A stretch of 64,000 nucleotides of DNA from Luoshenia tenuis (GCF_014384745.1 NZ_JACRSO010000003.1:124001-188000), one strand, 5' to 3'. Positions 8,045-16,839 are shown, numbered from the stretch's first letter. Program-made: numbers and translations. The notes: generated by a model not told the origin, from the letters alone.

Positions 8045-9919
8045 TTACCGCCGGGTATCTTCTTTGGCGCGGGTGTGCTGGCGGATCGCCAATACGATGT
8101 TGGCGGCTACCAATGCGGCCAGCATCAAGGCCAGCAGGGGATAGGTTTGCGCATCGTCCCCGGTATCCGGACTGGAAACGCCAGTGGGCGCGGGCGACGG
8201 CTGGGCGGTGGGCGCTGCGCTGGGGGATGCTGTGCCGGAGGGTGCGGGAGAGGCCTGCGCGCTCTCCGTGGGGGCGGGCGTTACCGTTGCGCTGGGGGTG
8301 GGCTGCGCCGGCTCTGGAACCAGGGCGACCAGGCCGGGGACGTCAAGTCCCTTTTCAAAATCGCCGGTCTGGATGAATTTGATCAGCGCTTCCTCGCAGG
8401 TGGAGATTTCGTATTGGGTGGGCGCCGATACGATGTCCGGATATTCCGCATCCGCAATGACGTAGCTGTTCGTGGCGACCGAGTAGGTGCGCACCGGGTC
8501 CAGCGGCGCGCCGCCGATCTGGGCCTGCACGACCCGGCTGCCGGCCGGGCGGGTCACATCGTAAGTGGCGCTGATGCCGCTAAATTGTAGATAACTACCG
8601 CTGTTTTCCGGCCAGGCGTATTGATAGGGATCCTCCCCATTGGCGACGGCCTGTTTTTGGAGCGTGTAAACCGCATCGCACTGGATGCCGATATCGATGG
8701 CGTGTTCCAGCACGTTTAGAAGCTGCTGCCCGGTCAGCTGCCGCACGACCAGGGTATTTCCGTAAGGCGAGATGCTGATCATATCCTTATAGACGATCTG
8801 CCCCTCCGGAAGGCCCGCGCGGATGCCGCCGGCGTTTTCGATGGCCACGTCGGCCCCGGTAGCGTTGCGGTAAGCGTTGGTGACCAAGCGGCCGATGGCC
8901 TGCTCGCTCACCCGAAGTTCCTCCCAGGAATAGGGGAGGGCGCGGGTGCTTTGACCGATTTCCCGATTCAGCAGCGGCTCTTGTAGCTCTACGATTGAAG
9001 AAATGGTTTGATCGATCGCCGGATCCGACAGGCCGGCTACATCGCTGGCGGATAAAAAGCGCGCGGTGGTAGCGCTGGCATTTACCCGGCCGGAAGCGGG
9101 GTCAAACGCCAGGGTCAATACGCCGATGTTTTGAAAATAGTACCCGGCCTCCACCACGGGCACCTCTCGGCCGTCGGCATCCGGATAGACCGTATCGATG
9201 AGCAGATGCTCGTGCCCGGCGATTACCGCGTCCACCCCGTGCAGGGCGGAGACAAAGCCGGGCAGATCCGCCTGATGGGTTAAGGCGATCACGATATCGC
9301 AGTTTTCCACATCCCGCAGAATCTGGGCGATCTCGTTGGCCTTATCCGCCTCGGGCAGAAACTGGAGCCCGGCGACATGGGCCGGCGGGGTGGAGGTGTA
9401 AAACGCATCGTCGATCACCCCGAAAACCCCTATCCGCAGCGGGGTGTTGTCGCTGGCTACCACGTCTTTGACCAGATAGGGCGCATCAAAAAAGGCGCTG
9501 GCGCTGTCCGTTACCACATTAGCGGCCAGTATCTTAAAGCTTCGCCCCTGTCCCAGGGCCTTGAGCTGGTCTTTGCCATAGCGCCAATCGTGGTTGCCGG
9601 GCGTCGTGGCGTCATACCCCACGGCAGCCATCAGCTGAGCGATGGAAGCCCCCTTTTCCACGGTGGCAAAGGCCTGCCCGTGGAAGGTATCCCCCGCGTC
9701 CAACACCAGGGCGGGCTGTTCCCGGTCGATCACGGCCTTGAGCGCGGAAAAACCGATCTGTCCGCGGCTGGTGGCCGTATAGTAACCGTGCAGGTCGTTG
9801 GTGTGCACGATCTTGACGGTGGTTTGCGCGTTCCCCTCCTCAGGCGCGGCGAGTGCAAAGCCGGAGAGGGAAAGTAACATACTGATCGACAGCAGCAAAG
9901 ATAGCAGCTTTTTTTTCAT
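8045..9919 (-). CDS. Cell-wall-anchored 5'-nucleotidase / UshA-like metallophosphatase
   Basis: Extracellular hydrolase of nucleotides, UDP-sugars or related phosphate esters. 624 residues: signal peptide about 1-24; calcineurin-like domain with VHTNDLHG, LDAGDTFHG, GNHDW, ALTHQ and GHEH metal motifs (about 35-260); 5'-nucleotidase C-terminal domain with ENAGGIRAGLP and SPYGNTLVVRQLTG (about 330-490); a Pro/Ala/Ser/Thr-rich linker; then SPDTGD, a hydrophobic helix and an Arg/Lys-rich end. SPDTG fits an LPXTG-like sortase signal of the SPXTG type, so covalent wall attachment is likely; a simple membrane anchor is the alternative. The ATG at 9919 has a GGAGT site. Confidence 0.9.
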   Translation of the reverse strand: MKKKLLSLLLSISMLLSLSGFALAAPEEGNAQTTVKIVHTNDLHGYYTATSRGQIGFSALKAVIDREQPALVLDAGDTFHGQAFATVEKGASIAQLMAAVGYDATTPGNHDWRYGKDQLKALGQGRSFKILAANVVTDSASAFFDAPYLVKDVVASDNTPLRIGVFGVIDDAFYTSTPPAHVAGLQFLPEADKANEIAQILRDVENCDIVIALTHQADLPGFVSALHGVDAVIAGHEHLLIDTVYPDADGREVPVVEAGYYFQNIGVLTLAFDPASGRVNASATTARFLSASDVAGLSDPAIDQTISSIVELQEPLLNREIGQSTRALPYSWEELRVSEQAIGRLVTNAYRNATGADVAIENAGGIRAGLPEGQIVYKDMISISPYGNTLVVRQLTGQQLLNVLEHAIDIGIQCDAVYTLQKQAVANGEDPYQYAWPENSGSYLQFSGISATYDVTRPAGSRVVQAQIGGAPLDPVRTYSVATNSYVIADAEYPDIVSAPTQYEISTCEEALIKFIQTGDFEKGLDVPGLVALVPEPAQPTPSATVTPAPTESAQASPAPSGTASPSAAPTAQPSPAPTGVSSPDTGDDAQTYPLLALMLAALVAANIVLAIRQHTRAKEDTRR

Positions 9920-9999
9920 ACCGTTACTCCTTTGGATTTTAACCTTGCGATCCTAAAGCAGTATACTATAAAAAGCAGCGGGAAGGAAGCCCGTAGCGG

Positions 10000-10028
10000 T
10001 TGAATTTGCGGCGGGCCGATGCTAGAAT
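10000..10028 (+). promoter_or_regulatory. Promoter of the inositol-phosphatase/mtnA operon
   Basis: TTGAAT (10000-10005), 17-base spacer, TAGAAT (10023-10028), 74 bases before the start codon. Confidence 0.6.
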
Positions 10029-10101
10029 GAAGCGGGATTTACCGGCGGCAGAAGCGCGTTTGCATCTGCCGCAAACGCGGCGGAGAAAGGCGGAGTTCAG
10101 T

Positions 10102-10884
10102 ATGGATAAAGAGGCGCGCATCATCGCGCTGATCGCCCAGGCGGGCAGGGCGATGGTGGAGTTTGAAAAGGATTTTGACGTCATTGAAAAGGGTGGCAGC
10201 CAGAATTACGTGACCACGGTGGACCTGCGTGTTCAGCGGATGATCGCCCAGGCGCTGGAGGAGATATGCCCGGAGGGGATATTGATCGCCGAGGAGGAAG
10301 GGCTTGGAAAGGCCCGGACAGCGCCCTGCTTTTTCGTGCTGGACCCCATCGACGGGACCAGTAACCTGATGCATGGCATGAAGCACAGCGCCATCTCCCT
10401 TTCCATGCACGAGGCGGGGCGCTATGCCCTGGCCATCGTCTACGATCCTTATTTAGAGGAAATGTTCGTAGCCAACCGCAAGGGCGCGTTTTTAAATGGC
10501 GCGCCCATCCGTGTATCGTCCCGTCCGCTGACGGATGCGCTGATCGGCTTTGGGACTAACCCCTACGACCGGACCCGCTCCCACGAAAACTTTGCGGCGC
10601 TGGAGGCGCTGTTTTACCATTGCCATGAGATCAGGCGTTCGGGCTCGGCGGCACTGGACCTGGCCTATGTGGCCTGCGGCAGGCTGGATGGAATGTTTGA
10701 ACAGAATCTGCAGGCCTGGGATTTTTCGGCCGGCCGCTTTCTCGTAGAGCAGGCTGGCGGCAGGGTGACGGACTATGCCTTAAATAGCCCCGACCCGACA
10801 TGCGAGACCTCGCTGATCGCCTCTAACGGCCTGATCCATGAGCAGATGCACGGATTGATCACAGGAGGGCGAAATGGAAATTGA
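10102..10884 (+). CDS. Inositol monophosphatase family protein
   Basis: Mg2+-dependent sugar/inositol phosphate phosphatase; exact substrate unknown (inositol-1-phosphate, fructose-1,6-bisphosphate or PAP are all handled by this superfamily). The IMPase signatures are intact: IAEEEG (metal ligands), DPIDGTSN (about residues 83-90), WDFSAGRFLVEQAGG near the C-terminus. 260 residues, typical. The ATG at 10102 follows an AGGCGGAG site; the longer open frame upstream lies within the promoter region. It overlaps mtnA by 11 bases. Confidence 0.9.
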   Translation: MDKEARIIALIAQAGRAMVEFEKDFDVIEKGGSQNYVTTVDLRVQRMIAQALEEICPEGILIAEEEGLGKARTAPCFFVLDPIDGTSNLMHGMKHSAISLSMHEAGRYALAIVYDPYLEEMFVANRKGAFLNGAPIRVSSRPLTDALIGFGTNPYDRTRSHENFAALEALFYHCHEIRRSGSAALDLAYVACGRLDGMFEQNLQAWDFSAGRFLVEQAGGRVTDYALNSPDPTCETSLIASNGLIHEQMHGLITGGRNGN

Positions 10885-11944
10885 TGCGGTTTATGAGGCT
10901 GGCACGCTATATCTAGACGAACGGGACGAATTGTTGATCCTGGACCAGACCCTGTTGCCTGGGGAGCGGCGGTATATCCCCGTGAAAACGGCGCAGGAGG
11001 TATGGCAGGCGATCTATCAATTAAAGGTGAGGGGTGCGCCCGCCATCGGCGTGGCGGCGGCCTATGGTCTATATGTCGCCTCAAAAAATATTGAGGAAAA
11101 CGATGCCGGCAAATTTTGTGATAAGGTACGTGAGATGAGCGCCTATCTGGCCGGGGCGCGGCCTACGGCCGTAAACCTGACATGGGCGCTTGAACGGATG
11201 GAAGGGGCGCTAAACCTGGCGCGGGCCGCGGGCGTCCCGCCGCAGGCGCTGCGCCAGGCGTTAAAGGAGGAGGCGCTTGCCATCCATCGGGAGGACAGGC
11301 AGGTGTGCTTTTCCATCGCCCAAAACGGGCTGACGCTGCTGAAAAAAGGGATGGGGCTGCTGACCCACTGCAATGCCGGCGCGCTGGCTACCACAGGCTG
11401 CGGCACGGCGCTGGCGCCCATCTACTTAGGGCAGGCACGGGGCTACGGATTCCGGGTCTTTGCGGACGAGACCCGGCCGCTGCTGCAGGGGGCCCGGCTG
11501 ACGGCTTATGAACTGGCTGATGCGGGCGTGGATGTTACGGTGATCTGCGACAATATGGCGGCCAGCGTGATGGCGCAAGGGCGGATAGATGCGGTATTGG
11601 TGGGCTGCGACAGGGTGGCTGCCAACGGGGACGCGGCCAATAAGATCGGCACCCTATCGGTAGCGCTGGCGGCAAAGCACTATGGGATTCCGTTTTACGT
11701 TTGCGCCCCCACCTCGACCCTGGACCCCGCCTGCCCGGACGGCGCACAGATCCCGATCGAGCAGCGGGACGGCGCAGAGATCGCGCAGATGTGGTACCGG
11801 GCGCCCATGGTAGCGGAAGGGGCAAAGACATATAACCCCGCCTTTGATGTAACGGGCCACGAGCTGATCACGGCGCTGATCACCGAAAAAGGCGTGCTCT
11901 ATCCGCCCTTTGACCGGGCGATCGCCGCAGTTCTGCGGCCCTAA
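10874..11944 (+). CDS. mtnA: S-methyl-5-thioribose-1-phosphate isomerase
   Basis: Aldose-ketose isomerase of the methionine salvage pathway (methylthioribose-1-P to methylthioribulose-1-P). 356 residues, eIF2B-like fold; the conserved KVRGAPAIGVAAAYG, HCNAGALATTGCGTAL (catalytic Cys) and GCDRVAANGDAANKIGT (catalytic Asp) blocks are present. Start ATG lies inside the end of the phosphatase gene (11-base overlap) behind AGGAGG, so the two are co-translated. No other salvage gene is nearby. It ends only 3 bases from the end of the convergent tocopherol-cyclase-like gene. Confidence 0.95.
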   Translation: MEIDAVYEAGTLYLDERDELLILDQTLLPGERRYIPVKTAQEVWQAIYQLKVRGAPAIGVAAAYGLYVASKNIEENDAGKFCDKVREMSAYLAGARPTAVNLTWALERMEGALNLARAAGVPPQALRQALKEEALAIHREDRQVCFSIAQNGLTLLKKGMGLLTHCNAGALATTGCGTALAPIYLGQARGYGFRVFADETRPLLQGARLTAYELADAGVDVTVICDNMAASVMAQGRIDAVLVGCDRVAANGDAANKIGTLSVALAAKHYGIPFYVCAPTSTLDPACPDGAQIPIEQRDGAEIAQMWYRAPMVAEGAKTYNPAFDVTGHELITALITEKGVLYPPFDRAIAAVLRP

Positions 11945-11947
11945 GGA

Positions 11948-12727
11948 TCAAAGCGTACATTCAAAGCTGGTGTTGCGGCTGGTGAGATCAAAGAGCAGCA
12001 CACCGCTTTCCCAAAGGCGAAAGCGCGCGCTGGCACAGTTGCTCTCGTGGATGGTATCCACCATTTGCCCGTTGCGCGGCGCTTTGAGGGGGAGCGCAGC
12101 ATGCGCCTTAATATCCACCCGGAGCCGGTACCGCCCCTGGGCAAGGGCGAGCCCATCCCGCCCTGCATGGCGGATGTGAACGCCGCGATAGGTCGCCAGG
12201 CGGATCTCTTGGCCCTTATAGTGGATGGCGCAGATGCAACCCATAAAATGAAAGCCCACAAAAGGGATGTCGGCTACCGAGGCCATAACGCTTAGGGGCT
12301 GAGAAAAGTCGTTGCAGTGCAGCCAAAGGTACGCGCTGGGGAAGGAACGGCCCCGGTCGCCCTCAATATAGCCCCGGCCGCCGGATAGGTCCAACATCCG
12401 CCCGTCGATGAGAAAGCCGCCTTCCAGCGTATGCCCCATGCTGACCACCTCATGGCGGCACTGCATGGGCAGGAACTGAAAAGGCCCCATGATGTCCCCC
12501 TTGAGCGGCGTATAGGGCCCGTACCGCACGGCGCCTTTGATCTGGGGCAGATCTAGCCGGATCCCTTGGGCGCCGATCTGGCAGCCGGCGAGGCTATCGT
12601 ATTGCCAAACATGCGTGTTGGTGATGACCTGGATAAACGGCCCGCCATCCGCCTTCCCGGCGATCAGGCACAAGGTTTGTCCGTCCTTTTGGTGCTTATA
12701 ATACCGTCCCTCAAAATAATGATTCAT
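11948..12727 (-). CDS. Tocopherol cyclase-like family protein
   Basis: About 259 residues related to the bacterial members of the tocopherol cyclase family (PF14249): the hallmark GRGYIEGDRGRSFPSAYLWL region around residues 110-130, an early MGPFQFLPMQCRHEV stretch and late beta-rich sequence. Firmicutes do not make tocopherol, so the real substrate is unknown; a lipocalin-like lipid or carotenoid-handling role is a guess. I chose ATG 12727 (MNHYFEG) with AGGGAG upstream; the open frame continues further without start evidence. No signal peptide. It shares a 3-base convergent junction with mtnA and has no terminator of its own. Confidence 0.72.
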   Translation of the reverse strand: MNHYFEGRYYKHQKDGQTLCLIAGKADGGPFIQVITNTHVWQYDSLAGCQIGAQGIRLDLPQIKGAVRYGPYTPLKGDIMGPFQFLPMQCRHEVVSMGHTLEGGFLIDGRMLDLSGGRGYIEGDRGRSFPSAYLWLHCNDFSQPLSVMASVADIPFVGFHFMGCICAIHYKGQEIRLATYRGVHIRHAGRDGLALAQGRYRLRVDIKAHAALPLKAPRNGQMVDTIHESNCASARFRLWESGVLLFDLTSRNTSFECTL

Positions 12728-12915
12728 GCGCTGCTCCCTCTGCGTTTTTCTTAGTATGGCAGATGAGCGAGCGGCAGTATGCGTGAGGATGTAAAGAAAA
12801 AATTTTTGAACAGTGAAAAGGCTTTTGCATCCCCCGCCCGAATTACAAAAAATGCTGGAAGATAACAACTTAAAACCATTAATTCTGAGCCGCGACGGTA
12901 CGGGTGAATTTGTAC

Positions 12916-12950
12916 AAAAATCGCCGCAAACTTAGTGAAGTTTGCGGCGA
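12916..12950 (-). terminator. Terminator of the tRNA-Arg gene
   Basis: Perfect 13-bp stem TCGCCGCAAACTT / AAGTTTGCGGCGA (12921-12933, 12938-12950), AGTG loop; the A-run at 12916-12920 reads as a T-tract on the minus strand. Confidence 0.85.
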
Positions 12951-12952
12951 TG

Positions 12953-13029
12953 TGGCGCACCTGTCGGGATTCGAACCCAAGGCCTTCCGCTTAGGAGGCG
13001 GACGCTCTATCCTACTGAGCTACAGGTGC
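12953..13029 (-). tRNA. tRNA-Arg (anticodon CCU)
   Basis: Complete 77-nt cloverleaf on the minus strand: acceptor GCACCTG / CAGGTGC, D-arm GCTC...GAGC, anticodon stem TCCGC / GCGGA with loop CTCCTAA (anticodon CCT), T-arm TTGGG TTCGAAT CCCGA, discriminator G and encoded CCA. Reads AGG codons. Confidence 0.96.
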
Positions 13030-13052
13030 GTGTTGTAATAATGAGCAAAAAT

Positions 13053-13081
13053 ATTATCCCACGGCGGGCAGTAAAAGTCAA
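13053..13081 (-). promoter_or_regulatory. Promoter of tRNA-Arg
   Basis: Minus-strand TTGACT (13076-13081), 17-base spacer, GATAAT (13053-13058), ending 23 bases before the tRNA 5' end. Confidence 0.8.
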
Positions 13082-13082
13082 T

Positions 13083-13116
13083 AAAGAACCGCCGCGCTCT
13101 CATGGGTGCGGCGGTT
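13083..13116 (-). terminator. Terminator of the efflux operon
   Basis: Stem AACCGCCGC / GCGGCGGTT (13087-13095, 13108-13116) followed on the minus strand by CTTTATT. It abuts the -35 box of the tRNA-Arg promoter. Confidence 0.7.
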
Positions 13117-13131
13117 GTGGGGATATACAGG

Positions 13132-14301
13132 TTATTCTGCCCGCAGGGCTTCGATGGGATGGAGCTTTGAGGCCTTGTTGGCGGGATATAATCCAAAAAT
13201 CACGCCAACGAAGATCGAAAAACCCAGAGAGATCATCACGATATAAGCGGGCACGGTGTAGCTAGCCTGCAATACGGCGGACAGGCCCCAGACTATGAGG
13301 TAGGATATCCCAAGGCCGATCAGCCCGCCTAAAAGACTGAGGACCAGCGCCTCGATCAAAAACTGCATCAAAATACTGCCGCGGCTAGCGCCCACCGCTT
13401 TGCGGATACCGATCTCCCGCGTGCGCTCGATCACCGAAACCAGCATGATGTTCATAATGCCGATGCCGCCTACCAGAAGGCTGATGCCGGCGATACCGCC
13501 CAGCAGCAGGGAGAGCGTATCGGTAACCGAGCTCATGGTCTCCAGGATCGAGGTCTGATTAAATACGGTATAAGCATCCTCATCCTGGCGGAAGTGGGCG
13601 AGCAGCACCTGATCTAACGCCGCCTCGGCTGCGTCCACATTCTCAGCATCTGCGGCTGCGGCGTAAAAAGAGGACACGCCGCTGACGTGATAAAGGCGCT
13701 GGGCCAGGGTATAGGGGATGATCACGGCACTATCATTACTGCCCATGACGGTCTGGCCGGATTCCTCCAGTACGCCCACGACCAAAAAGCTGCGCCCGCC
13801 GATAGAAACCGTTTCGCCCACCACATCCTGGCGGCCAAAAAGTTCGTCGGCAGCTTCATACCCCAGTATCGCCACGGCGGAGTTGTTGTCCAGATCCGGC
13901 GTTTTCAAAAACCGTCCGCGGGCCAGGGTGAGTGCGCTGAGATCCTGATAAGCCGGCACGGTGCCGATAATGCTGGCACTGTAGGTGGTGCTGCCCGCCT
14001 TGACTGTGCCGCTTTGGGAGATTTTAGCTGCGGTGGCGGAGATAATCTCGTTTTCAGCGGCGATATTCTCCACATCCTGCAAAGAGAGCGGCAGATAACG
14101 CGAACTTGTGATGTTTACCGTTAAAAGATTGCTACCCAGCGACTCGATGGAGCTGGTAACCGAGGAAGTCGCCCCGGAGACCAGGGAGACCAGGACTACG
14201 ACGGCGATCGTCCCGATGATAATGCCCAGCATTGTTAAAAACGAGCGCATCTTTCGCCCTGCGATGGAGGAAAAGGCCATGCGGAAGGATTGCAGAATCA
14301 T
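13132..14301 (-). CDS. MacB-like ABC transporter permease (FtsX/MacB_PCD)
   Basis: Membrane subunit of a tripartite-like ABC system. 389 residues: N-terminal membrane helix with GRKMRSFLTMLGIIIG, a large extracytoplasmic MacB core (about 45-250), then three C-terminal helices with VGGIGIMNIMLVSVIERTRE, the FtsX-domain signature. The ATG at 14301 overlaps the ATPase stop (ATGA) and has GGAGG at 7 bases; an upstream in-frame start is less well placed. In Gram-positives such MacAB-like sets export peptides or toxins or act in envelope stress; the substrate is unknown. Confidence 0.93.
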   Translation of the reverse strand: MILQSFRMAFSSIAGRKMRSFLTMLGIIIGTIAVVVLVSLVSGATSSVTSSIESLGSNLLTVNITSSRYLPLSLQDVENIAAENEIISATAAKISQSGTVKAGSTTYSASIIGTVPAYQDLSALTLARGRFLKTPDLDNNSAVAILGYEAADELFGRQDVVGETVSIGGRSFLVVGVLEESGQTVMGSNDSAVIIPYTLAQRLYHVSGVSSFYAAAADAENVDAAEAALDQVLLAHFRQDEDAYTVFNQTSILETMSSVTDTLSLLLGGIAGISLLVGGIGIMNIMLVSVIERTREIGIRKAVGASRGSILMQFLIEALVLSLLGGLIGLGISYLIVWGLSAVLQASYTVPAYIVMISLGFSIFVGVIFGLYPANKASKLHPIEALRAE

Positions 14302-14975
14302 ACATGCACCTCCCTTTCTGTAACGCATCCGTCAAGAATATGGATGCTGCGCTTGGCCTGCCCCGCGACGTCGCCATCATGCGTGATCAGTACGATGGTG
14401 TTGCCGGCGGCGTGCATCTCGTGAAACAGCGCCATGATCTCAAGGCCGGTGCGGTGATCCAGGTTCCCAGTAGGCTCGTCGGCCAGGATCAGCGCGGGCC
14501 GGGTGACCATGGCCCGCGCGATGGCAACGCGCTGTTGCTGCCCGCCGGAGAGCTCTGAAGGACGATGGTCCAGCCGGTCGGTCAGTCCCACGCGGGCAAG
14601 GGCCTCCTGGGCGCGCGCGCGGCGATCTTTTCCCCGCACGTTCTGATAGACTAGTGGCAGCTCTACGTTTTCCAACGCGGATAAACGCCCCAGCAGGTTA
14701 AAATTCTGGAAGATAAAGCCGATCTTTCGGTTCCGGATGCGGGCCAACTCCCGCTCGGAATAGCTTTCGATCGCCTGGCCGTCCAGAATGTATTCGCCCG
14801 AGTCCGCCACATCCAGGCAGCCGATGATATTCATTAAAGTCGATTTTCCGCTGCCGGAGGGCCCCACGATGGAAACGAATTCCCCATCCTCGATCTGCAA
14901 ATTGGCATGGTTGAGGGCGTACAGGCTTTCGCTGCCGATGGTGTAGACCTTGGAAACGTCGGTCATTTTGATCAT
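14298..14975 (-). CDS. MacB-like ABC transporter ATP-binding protein
   Basis: ATPase subunit of the efflux system, 225 residues of the LolD/MacB/YknY group. Walker A GPSGSGKST (about 36-44), Q-loop FIFQNFNLLGRLSALENVE, signature LSGGQQQR, Walker B LILADEPTGNLD and H-loop LITHD are all intact. It starts 12 bases after the adaptor gene and overlaps the permease gene by 4 bases, so the three genes form one operon. Confidence 0.94.
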   Translation of the reverse strand: MIKMTDVSKVYTIGSESLYALNHANLQIEDGEFVSIVGPSGSGKSTLMNIIGCLDVADSGEYILDGQAIESYSERELARIRNRKIGFIFQNFNLLGRLSALENVELPLVYQNVRGKDRRARAQEALARVGLTDRLDHRPSELSGGQQQRVAIARAMVTRPALILADEPTGNLDHRTGLEIMALFHEMHAAGNTIVLITHDGDVAGQAKRSIHILDGCVTEREVHV

Positions 14976-14987
14976 ACGGCCGCCCCC

Positions 14988-16580
14988 TTACTGGCCGCCG
15001 CCCGGGCCACCGCCCATGTTCGGCATGGAACCGCCGCGGCTGCCGCCCATATCGGGCATGGATGCGGGCTCAAAATTCATCATGCCGCCGCCCGGCATCA
15101 TCATTTCCGTTTCATCCGAGCTGCTCTCGGTGGGCATATAGGCGATCACGTCCCCCTCGCTCAGACCATCGGTGATCTCTACATTCGTACCATCGGAAAG
15201 GCCGGTGGTGACGGTGCGCATCTCACCCAGAGCCCCGTCCTCGGCATAGGAGTAGACGAATTGCTCGCCGCCCCGCTCCTGCAACGCGTCAAGGGGGATC
15301 AGCAGCGCATCGGTTCGGCTGTCGATCACGATGGTGGCGGTGGCGTTCATACCCAGTTTCATTTCCTGGGAAGGGGTGACGGAGATGGTGACCGGATAGG
15401 TGGTGACCCCCTGCTCGGCGGAGCCGGAATCAGATACTTTGGTGATCTCGCCCTCGAAGGTCTCATCGGGCAAGGCGTCTAAGGTGATGCGTACCTTCTG
15501 CCCTGCGGCTACCGAGAGGATATCCAGCTCATCGATATTGACCGTGAGCGTGATACTGTCTGCGTTGGCCAATACGAAGCCGGTATTCTCGCCGCCGGGC
15601 AGGGATTGGACGACGCCATCCACGGGTGCCGTAACGGCGTTCCCTTGGGCATAGTTCAAAAGGGTGCGCAGCGTTTCAGCCTTTTCCTGGCGGGAGGCGT
15701 ATAGCGACTCATAATTGCTGGAGGCGGGCTTGCTGGTCAACGTCACGAGAGTAGAGCCGCTATAAACATAACTGTCCACCGATACGCTCACTGAGCTGAC
15801 GGTGCCATCCGTACCCATGACCTCAAGCGGACGGTTAACGACCATCTCGCCCTGGCCATAAGTAGTGGCGCCGTCCGAGGAGAGGACGGTAGCGGTTTCA
15901 CCCGGGACAGGACCGTTATCGCTGAAGGTAACGGTCACCTCGCTGCCGGAAAGGGCGGCAACCGTGCCGGACTTTGTGGTTCCATCGGGCAGCTGGACCT
16001 TAACGCTTGCGTCCGGCGCGGGGGCTTCCTGCCCATCGGCCAGGGTGAAGGTGACCTTCATCTTTCCATCCAAAGAGAGCACGGCCAGCGCCCCATGCTG
16101 GGCCATGACGGTGCCGATATCGTCGCCCGCCGCAACGTAAAGCTGCTTGACCCGGCCGGCGGCCGAGGCGGTGATAGTTTTGGAGGATGCCGTTTCAGAA
16201 GTGCTGGACAGCTGGGCATCCAATGTAGCGATCTCATTTTTCAGGCTGTCGATAGCGCTGCGCAGCGAGGCGGAATCCAGCGTAGCCAATACGTCGCCCG
16301 CCTTGACGGAATCTCCGGCGGATACCTTGGTTTCCTCAACGCTCAGGTTGCTGGGCAGCTCAAGCGTGGTGGTTTCCCCAGCGGCCAGCGAACCGGTGCC
16401 TACCACGGTCTTTTCGATGGAACCTTTGGTGGCGACGGCCTGCATGACCTGCAACGCCGCCTGAGCAGGGCGGCTCATGAAGAAACGGGCGCCGACCAAC
16501 ACCCCGGCTACAATGACCACGGCGCCGATGGACAGGCCGATGATCAGTTTTTTCTTCTTTTTACTTGATGTCTTTGCCAT
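14988..16580 (-). CDS. MacA/HlyD-family efflux adaptor with Met/Gly-rich tail
   Basis: Periplasmic-adaptor-type subunit (YknX-like in Gram-positives) linking the MacB permease to the envelope. 530 residues: Lys-rich start and membrane anchor (about 12-33), barrel-sandwich (lipoyl-like) halves flanking a short helical hairpin, a duplicated hybrid-like segment, beta-barrel and membrane-proximal domains. The C-terminus, beyond about residue 490, is Met/Gly/Pro-rich (MMMPGGGMMNFEP, then SMPDMGG and SMPNMGG), which is unusual and might bind a soft metal. Start ATG 16580 has GGAGG upstream. First gene of the operon. Confidence 0.9.
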   Translation of the reverse strand: MAKTSSKKKKKLIIGLSIGAVVIVAGVLVGARFFMSRPAQAALQVMQAVATKGSIEKTVVGTGSLAAGETTTLELPSNLSVEETKVSAGDSVKAGDVLATLDSASLRSAIDSLKNEIATLDAQLSSTSETASSKTITASAAGRVKQLYVAAGDDIGTVMAQHGALAVLSLDGKMKVTFTLADGQEAPAPDASVKVQLPDGTTKSGTVAALSGSEVTVTFSDNGPVPGETATVLSSDGATTYGQGEMVVNRPLEVMGTDGTVSSVSVSVDSYVYSGSTLVTLTSKPASSNYESLYASRQEKAETLRTLLNYAQGNAVTAPVDGVVQSLPGGENTGFVLANADSITLTVNIDELDILSVAAGQKVRITLDALPDETFEGEITKVSDSGSAEQGVTTYPVTISVTPSQEMKLGMNATATIVIDSRTDALLIPLDALQERGGEQFVYSYAEDGALGEMRTVTTGLSDGTNVEITDGLSEGDVIAYMPTESSSDETEMMMPGGGMMNFEPASMPDMGGSRGGSMPNMGGGPGGGQ

Positions 16581-16677
16581 GTTGAACCTCCAAAAGAATT
16601 TTTTGCATGAGGTATGACCATATTCGGCCTTAGAATAGGCTGGGGATATGAACGGCGAATGAATGAAAATAGGTTAA

Positions 16678-16699
16678 ATTGTAAACGGACTGTAAACGG
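16678..16699. repeat. Tandem 11-base direct repeat upstream of the efflux operon
   Basis: ATTGTAAACGG (16678-16688) and ACTGTAAACGG (16689-16699) lie head to tail about 100 bases upstream of the adaptor start. An 11-base phased direct repeat is what OmpR/PhoB-type response regulators bind; no such regulator is encoded in this window, so this is inference. Confidence 0.4.
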
Positions 16700-16720
16700 T
16701 TTTTAGGCCAAACTGCCCCT

Positions 16721-16748
16721 TTGCGACACAGTGTAGGGGTGCTATAAT
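16721..16748 (+). promoter_or_regulatory. Promoter of asnA-dapF
   Basis: TTGCGA (16721-16726), 16-base spacer, TATAAT (16743-16748), giving a leader of about 85 bases that contains a GGCGA/TCGCC mini-hairpin (16809-16822) but no T-box sequence. Confidence 0.7.
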
Positions 16749-16839
16749 AAAAACTGGCAATTAAAATGGACATCAAGCGCCCGGTATGGGAGTGCTTATT
16801 GAATAAACGGCGAGGAATCGCCTGGAAGGATGATGGAAA

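Noticed and set aside
16749..16839. T-box leader in front of asnA
   Set aside because: No T-box consensus, specifier stem or terminator; only a small GGCGA/TCGCC hairpin is present.
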